Source: Lachnospiraceae bacterium
GTDB lineage: Bacteria; Bacillota; Clostridia; Lachnospirales; Lachnospiraceae
NCBI GenBank assembly: GCA_029225065.1
Contig: JAQXVT010000035.1
Coordinates: 62,001 to 126,000 of the forward strand
Length of the DNA stretch: 64,000 nt
Reading direction: 5' to 3'
Made by a program: the position numbers and the translations under genes. The notes under the pieces are model-generated. The model was not told the origin of the DNA. It saw only the letters and a list, made by a program, of their open reading frames with translations, and made no database searches. Below are positions 13,014 through 22,576 of the stretch, piece after piece (the first letter of the stretch is position 1; each line of letters begins with the position of its first letter).

Positions 13014-14540
13014 TCAGACTGATTCATAGAATGTAAAACGGTTTTTGCCGGTGCGTTTCGAGATATAGAGCGCTTTGTCGGCAGATTCGTACAGTTCCTG
13101 AAAATTGTTTCCGTCGCAGCCGAAAATAGCGATACCGACACTGGCTGAGACAGTGACATCCTTTGCGCCTGTTTTCTGAGCGATTGTTGTGCTTAAATAT
13201 TTCATTGAGCTGAACAGGCGGATGCAGGATTCACGTGTGATCTCACTCAGTTTTTCCGGTGATTTTCCCTCTGCACAGAGCAGTACGGCGAACTCGTCTC
13301 CGCCGACCCGGCCCTTGATGTCGTCCTTGCGGAAGGTGGAGTTGAGCAGGGCGCCGACGCTTGCGATCACTTCGTCGCCGACCGCATGGCCGCAGGTATC
13401 GTTGATATTTTTGAAATTGTCGAGATCGATCTGCAGATAGCTGCAGGAGATTCCGGGTTCGCAGGAACTCAGATAACGGTCAACATGCTCTTCGAACGTT
13501 TTCTTATCGAGCAGATTGGTCAGCAGGTCGTATTCTGCGCGCTGGTGAAGATTGTCCATGACGACGGCGAGCGGCTTGGTGATCTGTTTCGAAAGAATAA
13601 ACGAAACGAGGATGGCCAGAAGCAGTGTGGAGCCGGCAATCATCAGTGTGAGCAGCCGCAGGTCGTAGACATCAGAGAGGATCTCCTTTGCAGCGACCGA
13701 ACAGACAACGGTAAAGCCGTGGCTGCATTCCGCCTCGGAAATCAGATAATCCTGAGAGAACGACGCGGAATTTGGATGTTCACCGAGCCGATTTTCGATT
13801 TCTTCAGGAAGAGGTTGTCCGATATCGTCAGATGTTGTAGAATAAATAATGGTATGGTCCTGACTGATCAGACGGACGCAGATATCGGAGAAATCAACCG
13901 GCGTGACAAAAACGTTTGTGAAGTCCATAGCGTAGACAGATGCTACCAGGAGCAGCTGCGGATTCAGTTCACGCACATAATAAATCCTGGAATTATCCTT
14001 GCCAAGTACGGGGATCCATACGGACTCACCGCCTGATTCGGCAAGCGCGTCGTGAAATGTGGAGTAGAGCATGGTTCCATATTTCGTTTGTGTATAGAGA
14101 GACGGCGTCCCGATCAGGTGATTGGCAGGAGAGACAAGAAACAGATCGCCGTAATTTTTCATCACACGGATGCGCTGCAGCGTACTTTTCAGTCTGGTTT
14201 CTGTTGCGTTTCGCGTTTCCTGAGAAATAGAAGCGTCGTCCGGGTTGTACTGCAGGGCAGAAGAATCGGCAAATAAAAGCAGTGCCTGCGATTCATAGCC
14301 GGAAAGATACGTGTCCGAGTTCTGAACAAGCTGGGATGTATACGTATACAGCAGCGAGGTAACCTTGTTCTTGAGGGCATTGCTGCTCAGAAGAAGAACC
14401 GGAATCGAGATTGCCGCGACAGAGGCAAGTGTGATAAAAAGATAGGATACGATAAGAATCTTGCGGATGCGCTGGGCACTGGCAGAACGCTTTGGTTTGT
14501 TCATTGTTTTTCTGGTCTGGTTTTTCTTTGCTTTTTCCAA
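13014..14540 (-). CDS. Membrane diguanylate cyclase (extracellular sensor + GGDEF)
   Basis: Two TM segments flanking an extracellular region; DLDNFKNINDTCGHAVGDEVI...GRVGGDEFAVLL (intact GGDEF). Confidence 0.9.
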   Translation of the reverse strand: MEKAKKNQTRKTMNKPKRSASAQRIRKILIVSYLFITLASVAAISIPVLLLSSNALKNKVTSLLYTYTSQLVQNSDTYLSGYESQALLLFADSSALQYNPDDASISQETRNATETRLKSTLQRIRVMKNYGDLFLVSPANHLIGTPSLYTQTKYGTMLYSTFHDALAESGGESVWIPVLGKDNSRIYYVRELNPQLLLVASVYAMDFTNVFVTPVDFSDICVRLISQDHTIIYSTTSDDIGQPLPEEIENRLGEHPNSASFSQDYLISEAECSHGFTVVCSVAAKEILSDVYDLRLLTLMIAGSTLLLAILVSFILSKQITKPLAVVMDNLHQRAEYDLLTNLLDKKTFEEHVDRYLSSCEPGISCSYLQIDLDNFKNINDTCGHAVGDEVIASVGALLNSTFRKDDIKGRVGGDEFAVLLCAEGKSPEKLSEITRESCIRLFSSMKYLSTTIAQKTGAKDVTVSASVGIAIFGCDGNNFQELYESADKALYISKRTGKNRFTFYESV

Positions 14541-14854
14541 AATAGTGCTCCTTAGATGTCGGTCTGATTTCCGGGATTATTGCTGTATGATTCCAGCCGG
14601 AGAAGATCTGGCAGATCTGCTTTGCAGCTGAAGGCATTTGGAACAACATGGTGACGGAAATCTTGGCATGATGTCAGAATTAATATACCATAACATAGAC
14701 AAAAATTCCAGTGAAGTATCAGAAAAACTGGTAAAAAAGCATAAAAATATTACCGCTCAGAGCCAAACAAACTTTCATAAAACAAGCATAAAATGCGCAG
14801 TATTTTGGAGGCTGGCTCTGAAGGGCAGCTAAAAATGAAGGAGGAAAAGAAAAA

Positions 14855-15475
14855 ATGGATTGTATTACGATTGGAATTGCGGGAGGAACAGGCTCCGGAA
14901 AATCTACGTTTACCAACCGGCTGAAAGACCGATTTGGAGACGAGATTACCGTGCTGTATCACGACAATTATTATAAGCGCCATGATGACCTGCCGTTTGA
15001 GGAGCGGAAAAAACTCAATTACGATCACCCGGATGCACTTGAGACGGATCTTCTGGTGGAACATCTGAAAAAGCTGAGAAATGGGGAGAGCATCGAATGT
15101 CCGGTATATGATTACAGCCGTCACAACCGTTCAGACAAAACGATCCGGATTGAGCCGCGAAAGATCATTGTGATCGAGGGAATCCTTCTGCTGGCCGATC
15201 CGCGGATTCGTGATCTGCTGGACATCAAGATTTACGTGGAAGCAGATGCTGACGAACGGATTCTCCGCCGGATCGTGCGCGATGTCAAGGAGCGCGGAAG
15301 AGACCTTGACAACATTGTGGAGCAGTACCTAACGACCGTCAAACCGATGCATTACCTGTACGTGGACCCGACGCGGGCGAAGGCAGACATCGTCATCAAC
15401 AGCGGTATGAATGATGTGGCATTTGACGTGGTACAGTCGAAGATTCTGCTGTTGCTGCAGGAGCGCGGGGCGTAA
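14855..15475 (+). CDS. udk: Uridine kinase
   Basis: GIAGGTGSGKSTFTNRL P-loop, HDNYYK, EGILLL. Confidence 0.93.
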   Translation: MDCITIGIAGGTGSGKSTFTNRLKDRFGDEITVLYHDNYYKRHDDLPFEERKKLNYDHPDALETDLLVEHLKKLRNGESIECPVYDYSRHNRSDKTIRIEPRKIIVIEGILLLADPRIRDLLDIKIYVEADADERILRRIVRDVKERGRDLDNIVEQYLTTVKPMHYLYVDPTRAKADIVINSGMNDVAFDVVQSKILLLLQERGA

Positions 15476-15593
15476 GAAAAATGCAGATGATTGGTTGAAA
15501 TACCATAGGAGATAGAGTATTGCAAAGCAGCCCGGTACCGCAGCGTCCTTTCTGCATATGATAGAAAGAAAAATATTATTTGCAGGAGAAGCG

Positions 15594-16718
15594 ATGGCAA
15601 AGGTAATTATTGATGCCGGTCATGGTGGAAGAGAGCCTGGAGCGATCTACGGTGACCGGAAGGAAAAAGATGATACGCTGCGGCTTGCGCTGGCAGTCGG
15701 TGAAATTTTAAAGAAAAACGGAGTGGATGTGGCGTTTACGCGGACAGAGGATGTCTATAACAGTCCGCTTGAAAAGGCACAGATCGCAAACCGGGAGGGC
15801 GGGGATTTTCTGATCTCGATCCACCGCAACGCAAGCCCGGAGCCGAATCAGTATTCTGGTGTGGAATCACTGGTATTTGACCGCTCCGGGAAAAAGGTGG
15901 AGCTGGCGGAAAATATCAACCGCGAACTGGAGGAAGCAGGATACCGGAATCTCGGGATCAAGGAGCGACCGGGTCTTGTGATTCTGCGGCGCTCGCAGAT
16001 GCCGGCAGTGCTCGTGGAGGTCGGATTCCTCAACACCGATGCCGACAACATGCTGTTTGACCGGAACTTTGAAGGGATTGCGGAGGCGATCGCGAAGGGT
16101 GTGCTGGAGACGGTGCGCGAGGATACGGAGGCACAGGAGGTAAAGTGGGAGAATGCCTCCGCCGGGAGAAGAACGCATACTTCTGAAAATATGATTTCCG
16201 GTGAGAGGAACTGGAATACAGATGGCGGACAGCGGGAAGTCGAAATGGGAGACAGGCCGAATCAGGCATACAAAGCCAGGATGCATGATGGAAGCCAGGT
16301 GATGGAACGAGGGATGCCTTCAGGTGAAATTGCTTCCGACGGGAAGAATGGAATGCAATGGATAGAAGGCGAAAATCAGCCAGAGATGATGAAGCGTATG
16401 GCAGGGGAAGATGATATGCGCATGATGCCGGAGCGAATCGGTGGCAGGAGGCGTGACACGGAAGACCAGTCCTGGCAGATGCAGTGTGGCTGCTGCACGC
16501 AGGAACGCCTTTATCGTGTGCAGACCGGAGCATTCCGCAACCGCGAATACGCGCAGGAGATGCTGGAAAAACTGTTATCCGAGGGCTTCCCGGCGTTTCT
16601 TTTGCTGGAGGACCGTCTTTATAAGGTACAGGTTGGAGCGTACCGGATGCTGGATAACGCAGTGCGGATGGAGAAATCACTGCGGGACGCCGGATACGCA
16701 ACGTTTATTACTATTTGA
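15594..16718 (+). CDS. N-acetylmuramoyl-L-alanine amidase with C-terminal SPOR repeats
   Basis: VIIDAGHGGREPGAIYG...ISIHRNAS...VEVGFLNTDAD (Amidase_3); YRVQTGAFRNREYAQEMLEKLLSEGF and YKVQVGAYRMLDNA (SPOR). Confidence 0.9.
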   Translation: MAKVIIDAGHGGREPGAIYGDRKEKDDTLRLALAVGEILKKNGVDVAFTRTEDVYNSPLEKAQIANREGGDFLISIHRNASPEPNQYSGVESLVFDRSGKKVELAENINRELEEAGYRNLGIKERPGLVILRRSQMPAVLVEVGFLNTDADNMLFDRNFEGIAEAIAKGVLETVREDTEAQEVKWENASAGRRTHTSENMISGERNWNTDGGQREVEMGDRPNQAYKARMHDGSQVMERGMPSGEIASDGKNGMQWIEGENQPEMMKRMAGEDDMRMMPERIGGRRRDTEDQSWQMQCGCCTQERLYRVQTGAFRNREYAQEMLEKLLSEGFPAFLLLEDRLYKVQVGAYRMLDNAVRMEKSLRDAGYATFITI

Positions 16719-16720
16719 AC

Positions 16721-16860
16721 CATAAGGAATCTCACAAGGAGGGACCCACGTCAGTGGGAGGATGTCTTATGAGCTGTCCGCCGCAGGTGGGAGATCCCTT
16801 ATGATCTTGCTTCCGTTACCGAAAACTTTTGCATGCCATGCTCAGCGAAAATTTGTACCC
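16721..16860 (+). repeat. Composite intergenic repeat, copy A
   Basis: Two TAAGG-type palindromes followed by ATGATCTTGC..CCGTTACCGAAAACTTTTGCATGCCATGCTCAGCGAAAAT; shared with copies B and C. Confidence 0.65.
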
Positions 16861-16929
16861 TTGCCCCGCCAGTGATGTTCTGGTATACTGGAGAAGATAG
16901 AACGCATCAGAAACGGAATTAAAATAAAA

Positions 16930-18024
16930 ATGATAGAAGAAACAAAGCGATTAAAGGAGCTGGTGTCGCCGCTGCTTTCCTGGTTTGCGGGGAATGCGAG
17001 AAAGCTTCCGTGGCGCGACGATCCGACCGCTTATCATGTATGGGTGTCGGAGATCATGCTGCAGCAGACCCGGGTTGAAGCGGTGAAACCATTTTATGCA
17101 CGGTTTATCGGTGCACTTCCGGATGTAAAGGCACTTGCCAGCTGTCCGGAGGATCAGCTTTTGAAGCTGTGGGAGGGACTTGGCTATTATAACCGTGTCC
17201 GAAATATGCAAAAAGCGGCACAGGTCGCGGTGGAATCCTATGACGGTGAGATGCCGACGGATTATGAGACGCTGCTTTCGCTTCCGGGAATCGGGAGCTA
17301 TACGGCAGGGGCGGTTGCGTCGATCGCAGGCGGGCAGGCAGTACCGGCAGTAGATGGAAACGTTTTGCGGGTCATCAGCCGGATCTGCGAGAGTGAAGCG
17401 GATATCACAAAGCAGTCTGTAAAGCGTACAATGGAAGAGACACTGCTGCAGGTGATTCCGGGAGATGCACCGGGGGCATTCAATCAGGCGCTGATGGAGC
17501 TTGGAGCGACCGTCTGTCTGCCGAACGGAGCGCCGGAATGCAGCCGCTGTCCTGCTTTCCATCTGTGTCTGGCGGGGAAAAGCGGAAGCTGGGATCACAT
17601 TCCGGTAAAAGCGGCGAAAAAGCCGCGCCGGATTGAGCAGCGCACGGTGCTTGTGATTCGTGACAGTGAGCATGCGGCGGTGCGCAGGCGCCCGAAAAAG
17701 GGATTGCTGGCCGGACTGTATGAACTTCCGAATACGGAAGGACATCTGACGCAGGAACAGGCCCTGAAGGAGGCGGCATCGTTTGGCTTTTCACCGATCC
17801 GAATCCGTCCGCTGGAGGATGCAAAGCATATTTTCAGCCATGTGGAATGGCAGATGAAAGGGTACCTGGTGCTGGTGGAAGAGCAGGAGAAGGCGGGCGA
17901 CGGGATTCTGTTTGTAGAACCGGAGCGCACGGAGCGAGACTATCCGATTCCGGCTGCATTTGCGGCATATGCAAAATACCTGAAGATCCGGCTTGGCCAG
18001 GAAAAATATAAAAAGGAAGCTTAG
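16930..18024 (+). CDS. mutY: A/G-specific adenine glycosylase
   Basis: LPWRDDPTAYHVWVSEIMLQQTRVEAV, HhH LPGIGSYTAGA, 4Fe-4S Cys pattern, C-terminal NUDIX-like domain. Confidence 0.94.
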   Translation: MIEETKRLKELVSPLLSWFAGNARKLPWRDDPTAYHVWVSEIMLQQTRVEAVKPFYARFIGALPDVKALASCPEDQLLKLWEGLGYYNRVRNMQKAAQVAVESYDGEMPTDYETLLSLPGIGSYTAGAVASIAGGQAVPAVDGNVLRVISRICESEADITKQSVKRTMEETLLQVIPGDAPGAFNQALMELGATVCLPNGAPECSRCPAFHLCLAGKSGSWDHIPVKAAKKPRRIEQRTVLVIRDSEHAAVRRRPKKGLLAGLYELPNTEGHLTQEQALKEAASFGFSPIRIRPLEDAKHIFSHVEWQMKGYLVLVEEQEKAGDGILFVEPERTERDYPIPAAFAAYAKYLKIRLGQEKYKKEA

Positions 18025-18109
18025 AAAACAGCAGAGCGATTTAGCTAAATGCGGCGAGTCTTCTGTTACAATAAGGATGCCTGTATCAGAAAAAGACAAA
18101 GGAGCAGAT

Positions 18110-19132
18110 ATGAAGATTTTAACAGTTGCAATACCATGCTACAATTCCGAAGCATACATGGAAAAATGCATTCGATCCATTCTTCCGGTGGGAGAAGAGG
18201 TGGAGATCCTGATCGTGGACGACGGTTCGACGAAGGACCGAACGCCGCAGATCGCAGACAGCTATGCGGCGAAGTATCCGACGATTATCCGGGCGGTTCA
18301 TCAGGAAAACGGAGGTCACGGAGAGGCGGTAAATGCCGGACTGCGCAATGCAAGCGGACTTTATTATAAGGTAGTCGACAGCGATGACTGGGTGAACACA
18401 AAGTCCCTGCGCCGGATTGTGGATAAGATGAAAGCGCTGGAGGAGACGGGCGGCGTGGATATGCTGCTGGCAAACTTTGTGTACGACAAGGTCGGCGCGC
18501 GCCACAAGAAGCTGATGCGTTTTAAAAACGTATTTCCGGTAAACGAGGTGTTTGGCTGGGACAAAATGGGCCATATGCATGAGACTCAGTATATTCTGAT
18601 GCACAACATTTTTTACCGCACGCAGATGTTAAGAGACTGTGGTCTGCAGCTTCCGAAGCATACGTTCTATGTGGATAATATTTTTGCATTTCAGCCGTTT
18701 CCGTACGTGGAAAAGATCTGCTACATGGACGAGAATCTTTACCATTACTTTATCGGCCGTGATGATCAGTCCGTAAATGAGAAGGTGATGATCGGAAGAA
18801 TCGATCAGCAGATCCGGGTTAATAAGATCATGATCGACGTGATGGGAGCGCAGGATTTTACAAAGAAGGATCCGCATCTGAAAAAATACATGCGCATTTA
18901 TCTGAGCAAGATCATGATGGTTACATCGATGATGCTGATTCTGGATGGTTCGAAGGAGGCACTTGCAAAGAAGGCGGATATCTGGAATTATTTAAAAGAG
19001 CATGCACCGGAGGATTACAAGGCACTGCGCGGCGGATTGCTCGGTATCGCGATGAATCTGCCGGGACGCGGCGGAAGGAAGATCACAATCGGTGCATACC
19101 GGATTGCGCGGAAATTTGTGGGATTTAACTAG
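18110..19132 (+). CDS. Family 2 glycosyltransferase
   Basis: KILTVAIPCYNSEAYMEKCIRSI...ILIVDDGSTKDRT...VDSDDWV. Confidence 0.9.
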   Translation: MKILTVAIPCYNSEAYMEKCIRSILPVGEEVEILIVDDGSTKDRTPQIADSYAAKYPTIIRAVHQENGGHGEAVNAGLRNASGLYYKVVDSDDWVNTKSLRRIVDKMKALEETGGVDMLLANFVYDKVGARHKKLMRFKNVFPVNEVFGWDKMGHMHETQYILMHNIFYRTQMLRDCGLQLPKHTFYVDNIFAFQPFPYVEKICYMDENLYHYFIGRDDQSVNEKVMIGRIDQQIRVNKIMIDVMGAQDFTKKDPHLKKYMRIYLSKIMMVTSMMLILDGSKEALAKKADIWNYLKEHAPEDYKALRGGLLGIAMNLPGRGGRKITIGAYRIARKFVGFN

Positions 19133-19188
19133 GCTGGCGCTGAACAGTAGCACTAAAATAAGTTTAATCAGGATAATACACTACAACA

Positions 19189-19232
19189 GGCCGTACTTTG
19201 GCTGCGCGTGGCAGCAGAGGTACGGCCTGTTA
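19189..19232. terminator. Bidirectional terminator between convergent genes
   Basis: AGGCCGTAC ... GTACGGCCT. Confidence 0.7.
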
Positions 19233-19233
19233 T

Positions 19234-20157
19234 TTATGCTACAATGATACGCAGCCGCTCCGGCCGCGCCTCAAACGTAATCGTGTCATAAAAACCGAAA
19301 ATTTCTCCGTCCGTGTGGACACAAAGCGGCATCTGCGTATGGATGACCGCTTTTTTGCATGTGACAAGGTGGACACCGCGCTTGCCGACATGTTTTCCGG
19401 AAAACGCAAGCGGCAGGATCGTGAGAATCCGCAGTTTGGAGATGCCCTCGGCGATGCAGAGGGTAAAGCAGTCGGAAGAGGGATCTGCGTCCGGTGCAAA
19501 CTGGAAGCCGCCGCCCTCATACGGAAGATTCATGGCGGCTGCGAAAAAGGATTTTCGGAACGTCAGGGTTGTCCCATCATCGAGCGTCAGCCGCATCGGG
19601 GTAAAGCGCGAAGAAATCAGCTGTTTGAGCGCTGTCCCAAGATAGACGAGCTTTCCGGCATGAATCAGGTTCAGAATCTCTTTCAGCTGAGAATGGTATG
19701 CGCCGTTGCAGACGGCCGCATCAAATCCGATGCCGGAGCTGACGCCAAATGAGGTCTGACGGTGGTTGGAGGAAGCAGTGACACATCCGATTTTGATCGG
19801 AAGTACACGAAGGGGCTGAAGAATGTAGTGCAGCGCCTTTACAGGATCGCGTTCCAGCTTGAGACCGCGCACGAAGTCATTTCCTGATCCAGTTGGAATA
19901 CAGCCAAGAGTGACATATTTATAGGTAGAAAGGCCGCTTATGATTTCATTGAGCGTACCGTCTCCGCCGACGGCGACAAGGGTAAAAGGATGCTGAAGTG
20001 ATGCAAGAGAAGCGGCGATCTGCTTTGCCTCCCCTTTATAGCGAAGCAGAAATGCTTCATATTCAATGTCAAGCCGCGCAAGCTCCTGTTCGATAGTTTT
20101 CCATACAGTTTTTCCACGGCCGCAGCCGGAAATGGGATTGACGATAAAATAATACAT
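19234..20157 (-). CDS. Diacylglycerol/lipid kinase family protein (YegS/DagK-like)
   Basis: FIVNPISGCGRG, VAVGGDGTLNEIISGL, GCIPTGSGNDFVRGL. Confidence 0.9.
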   Translation of the reverse strand: MYYFIVNPISGCGRGKTVWKTIEQELARLDIEYEAFLLRYKGEAKQIAASLASLQHPFTLVAVGGDGTLNEIISGLSTYKYVTLGCIPTGSGNDFVRGLKLERDPVKALHYILQPLRVLPIKIGCVTASSNHRQTSFGVSSGIGFDAAVCNGAYHSQLKEILNLIHAGKLVYLGTALKQLISSRFTPMRLTLDDGTTLTFRKSFFAAAMNLPYEGGGFQFAPDADPSSDCFTLCIAEGISKLRILTILPLAFSGKHVGKRGVHLVTCKKAVIHTQMPLCVHTDGEIFGFYDTITFEARPERLRIIVA

Positions 20158-20294
20158 GGAATCCTCCTTTATTCTTCAACTATTGTGTCGTTTTTTGCAG
20201 CACTTGTCAAGAAATATTGTTACAAGGCATGCTGCATCTGTTTTGTGAAAGGTTACCCGCGCTTACAGCAGCAAAATATCGTAGGAACCGCGGC

Positions 20295-20323
20295 TTGTCT
20301 TTTTAGTGGACTTGTGCTATGAT
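20295..20323 (+). promoter_or_regulatory. Candidate sigma-A promoter for glnS
   Basis: TTGTCT, 17-nt spacer, TATGAT; implies a roughly 190-nt leader. Confidence 0.5.
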
Positions 20324-20518
20324 GTGAAAAGCTGTATGCAGATCGCAGGAGGTCTGCAAAGATGACAGGAGTGGCTGGAAAGCGGCCATCCGATGGCGCT
20401 GTGCAGGAAGGAGATCCGGAGTATCCGCTTTGAGTTCGAAAACGTGCAGGGCAGCGTTTTGGTCTGGCAGAGCGCAGCAAACTGGAAATATCCGTAGGAG
20501 TCACTGAGGAGGAAAGAG

Positions 20519-22216
20519 ATGGAAAAAGAAGTAGAAAAGAAAATAGAAAAAGAAGAGACTGCGCCGGTCTCTAAAAATTTTATTGAACAGATTATAGAGA
20601 AGGATCTGGCAGAGGGTCACTGCAAAACCGTTTGCACCCGGTTTCCTCCGGAGCCGAACGGCTATCTGCACATCGGTCATGCAAAGTCAATTCTTTTAAA
20701 TTATGGACTGGCAAAAGAGTACGGCGGAAAATTCAATCTCCGCTTTGACGATACGAATCCGACCAAGGAAAAGACTGAGTTTGTTGAATCGATTATGGCG
20801 GACGTGAAATGGCTCGGTGCTGATTTTGAGGATCGTCTGTTTTTTGCCTCCAATTATTTTGATCAGATGTATGAGGCTGCAGTCAAGCTGATCAAAAAGG
20901 GCAAAGCGTTTGTCTGCGATCTGACGGCAGAGCAGATCCGCGAGTATCGTGGTACTTTGACTGAGGCAGGAAAAGAAAGTCCGTATCGGAATCGCTCAGT
21001 TGAAGAGAATCTGGAGCTGTTTGAGAACATGAAAAACGGCATGTATGAGGATGGCACCAAGGTGCTTCGCGCTAAGATTGATATGGCATCCCCGAATATG
21101 AACATGCGTGATCCGGTTATTTACCGTGTGGCACATATTTCCCACCACAATACAGGCGATAAGTGGTGCATTTATCCGATGTACGATTTCGCACATCCGA
21201 TTGAAGATGCGATCGAGGGCGTTACTCATTCCATCTGTACGCTGGAGTTTGAGGATCACCGCCCGCTGTATGACTGGGTAGTACGCGAGGTCGGCTATGA
21301 GATGCCGCCGAAGCAGATCGAGTTTGCAAAAATGTACCTGACCAATGTTGTGACCGGAAAGCGTTACATCAAGCGTCTGGTTGAGGACGGAATTGTAGAT
21401 GGATGGGATGATCCGCGTCTGGTATCGATCGCAGCGCTGCGCCGCCGCGGTTTTACACCGGAGTCTATCCAGAAATTTGTAGACCTTTGCGGAGTCAGCA
21501 AGAGCAACAGCTCTGTGGATTACGCGATGCTTGAGTACTGCATCCGCGAGGATCTGAAGCTGAAGCGCCCGCGTATGATGGCAGTGCTTGATCCGGTGAA
21601 GCTGATTATCGACAATTATCCGGAAGACCAGATGGAAGAGCTGGATGTTGAGATGAATCTGGAAAATCCGGAGCTTGGCATGAAGAAGGTACCGTTCGGC
21701 CGTGAGCTTTACATCGACCGTGAGGACTTCATGGAGAATCCGCCGAAGAAATATTTCCGTCTGTTCCCGGGCAACGAGGTGCGCCTGATGGGAGCCTACT
21801 TCGTAAAATGTGTTGGCTTTGAGAAAGATGAGAATGGCAATGTGACGGAGATTCATTGCACCTACGATCCGGAGACGAAGTGCGGAAGCGGCTTTACCGG
21901 ACGTAAGGTAAAGGGAACGATCCACTGGGTAGCTGCAAAGACAGCGGTTCCGGTGGAGGTGAGACTGTACGAAAACATCATCGACGAGGAAAAGGGTGTA
22001 TACAATGAGGATGGTTCGCTGAATCTCAATCCGAATTCCCTGACGGTGCTGAAGAACTGCTACGTAGAGCCGGCGCTGAAGGGTGCCAAGGCATACGAGA
22101 GCTTCCAGTTCGTAAGACAGGGCTTCTTCTGTGTGGATGCAAAGGATTCCACGCCGGATGCAATGGTATTCAACCGCATTGTATCGCTGAAGAGCTCCTT
22201 TAAGCTGCCGAAGTAA
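20519..22216 (+). CDS. glnS: Glutaminyl-tRNA synthetase
   Basis: [37 protein letters not shown], class I synthetase motifs. Confidence 0.95.
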   Translation: MEKEVEKKIEKEETAPVSKNFIEQIIEKDLAEGHCKTVCTRFPPEPNGYLHIGHAKSILLNYGLAKEYGGKFNLRFDDTNPTKEKTEFVESIMADVKWLGADFEDRLFFASNYFDQMYEAAVKLIKKGKAFVCDLTAEQIREYRGTLTEAGKESPYRNRSVEENLELFENMKNGMYEDGTKVLRAKIDMASPNMNMRDPVIYRVAHISHHNTGDKWCIYPMYDFAHPIEDAIEGVTHSICTLEFEDHRPLYDWVVREVGYEMPPKQIEFAKMYLTNVVTGKRYIKRLVEDGIVDGWDDPRLVSIAALRRRGFTPESIQKFVDLCGVSKSNSSVDYAMLEYCIREDLKLKRPRMMAVLDPVKLIIDNYPEDQMEELDVEMNLENPELGMKKVPFGRELYIDREDFMENPPKKYFRLFPGNEVRLMGAYFVKCVGFEKDENGNVTEIHCTYDPETKCGSGFTGRKVKGTIHWVAAKTAVPVEVRLYENIIDEEKGVYNEDGSLNLNPNSLTVLKNCYVEPALKGAKAYESFQFVRQGFFCVDAKDSTPDAMVFNRIVSLKSSFKLPK

Positions 22217-22251
22217 GAACTGATGTAAGAAAAAATAAGAGCCGGGATCCT

Positions 22252-22414
22252 AGAGATTGTTTGAAAAATCATTTCCGCAATCTGTATTCCCCACTTTGCG
22301 GTACATTTCGCCTTCATTTGGTTGACGTAGCTCGCTACGCCGCCCTCATTCAGACGAAATCTCCCACAAATTGTGGCGCACATCTTGCAGAAAGCATTTT
22401 TCAGACACGCTCTG
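22252..22414. repeat. MITE-like long imperfect palindrome (full-length copy)
   Basis: AGATTGTTTGAAAAATCATTTCCGCAATCTG...CGTAGCTCGCTACG...GCAGAAAGCATTTTTCAGACACGCTCT; the halves align as inverted repeats about 80 bp each. Confidence 0.75.
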
Positions 22415-22434
22415 GGATCCGTCTGGCAGGAAAA

Positions 22435-22469
22435 GGCAGGCCAGGAGTACAATGGTCTGCTTTTTTTGC
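22435..22469 (+). terminator. Terminator hairpin downstream of the palindromic element
   Basis: GCAGGCCA ggagtacaa TGGTCTGC TTTTTTT. Confidence 0.7.
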
Positions 22470-22576
22470 AGATACAGAGTGTGATTGAACGATTAAGTAA
22501 AAGCAGATATCTGCAGGTCACTTCATTTATTTGACTCTATGAAAAGAAGCAGTGACGGGGAAAGGTACAAAAAGGT

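Noticed and set aside
20996-21925. 309-aa minus-strand ORF inside glnS
   Set aside because: Antisense to a confidently identified synthetase.
22060-22521. 153-aa minus-strand ORF downstream of glnS
   Set aside because: Runs through the palindromic element and the glnS 3' end; translation is a by-product of the repeat (LNEGGVASYVNQMKAKCTAKWG...).
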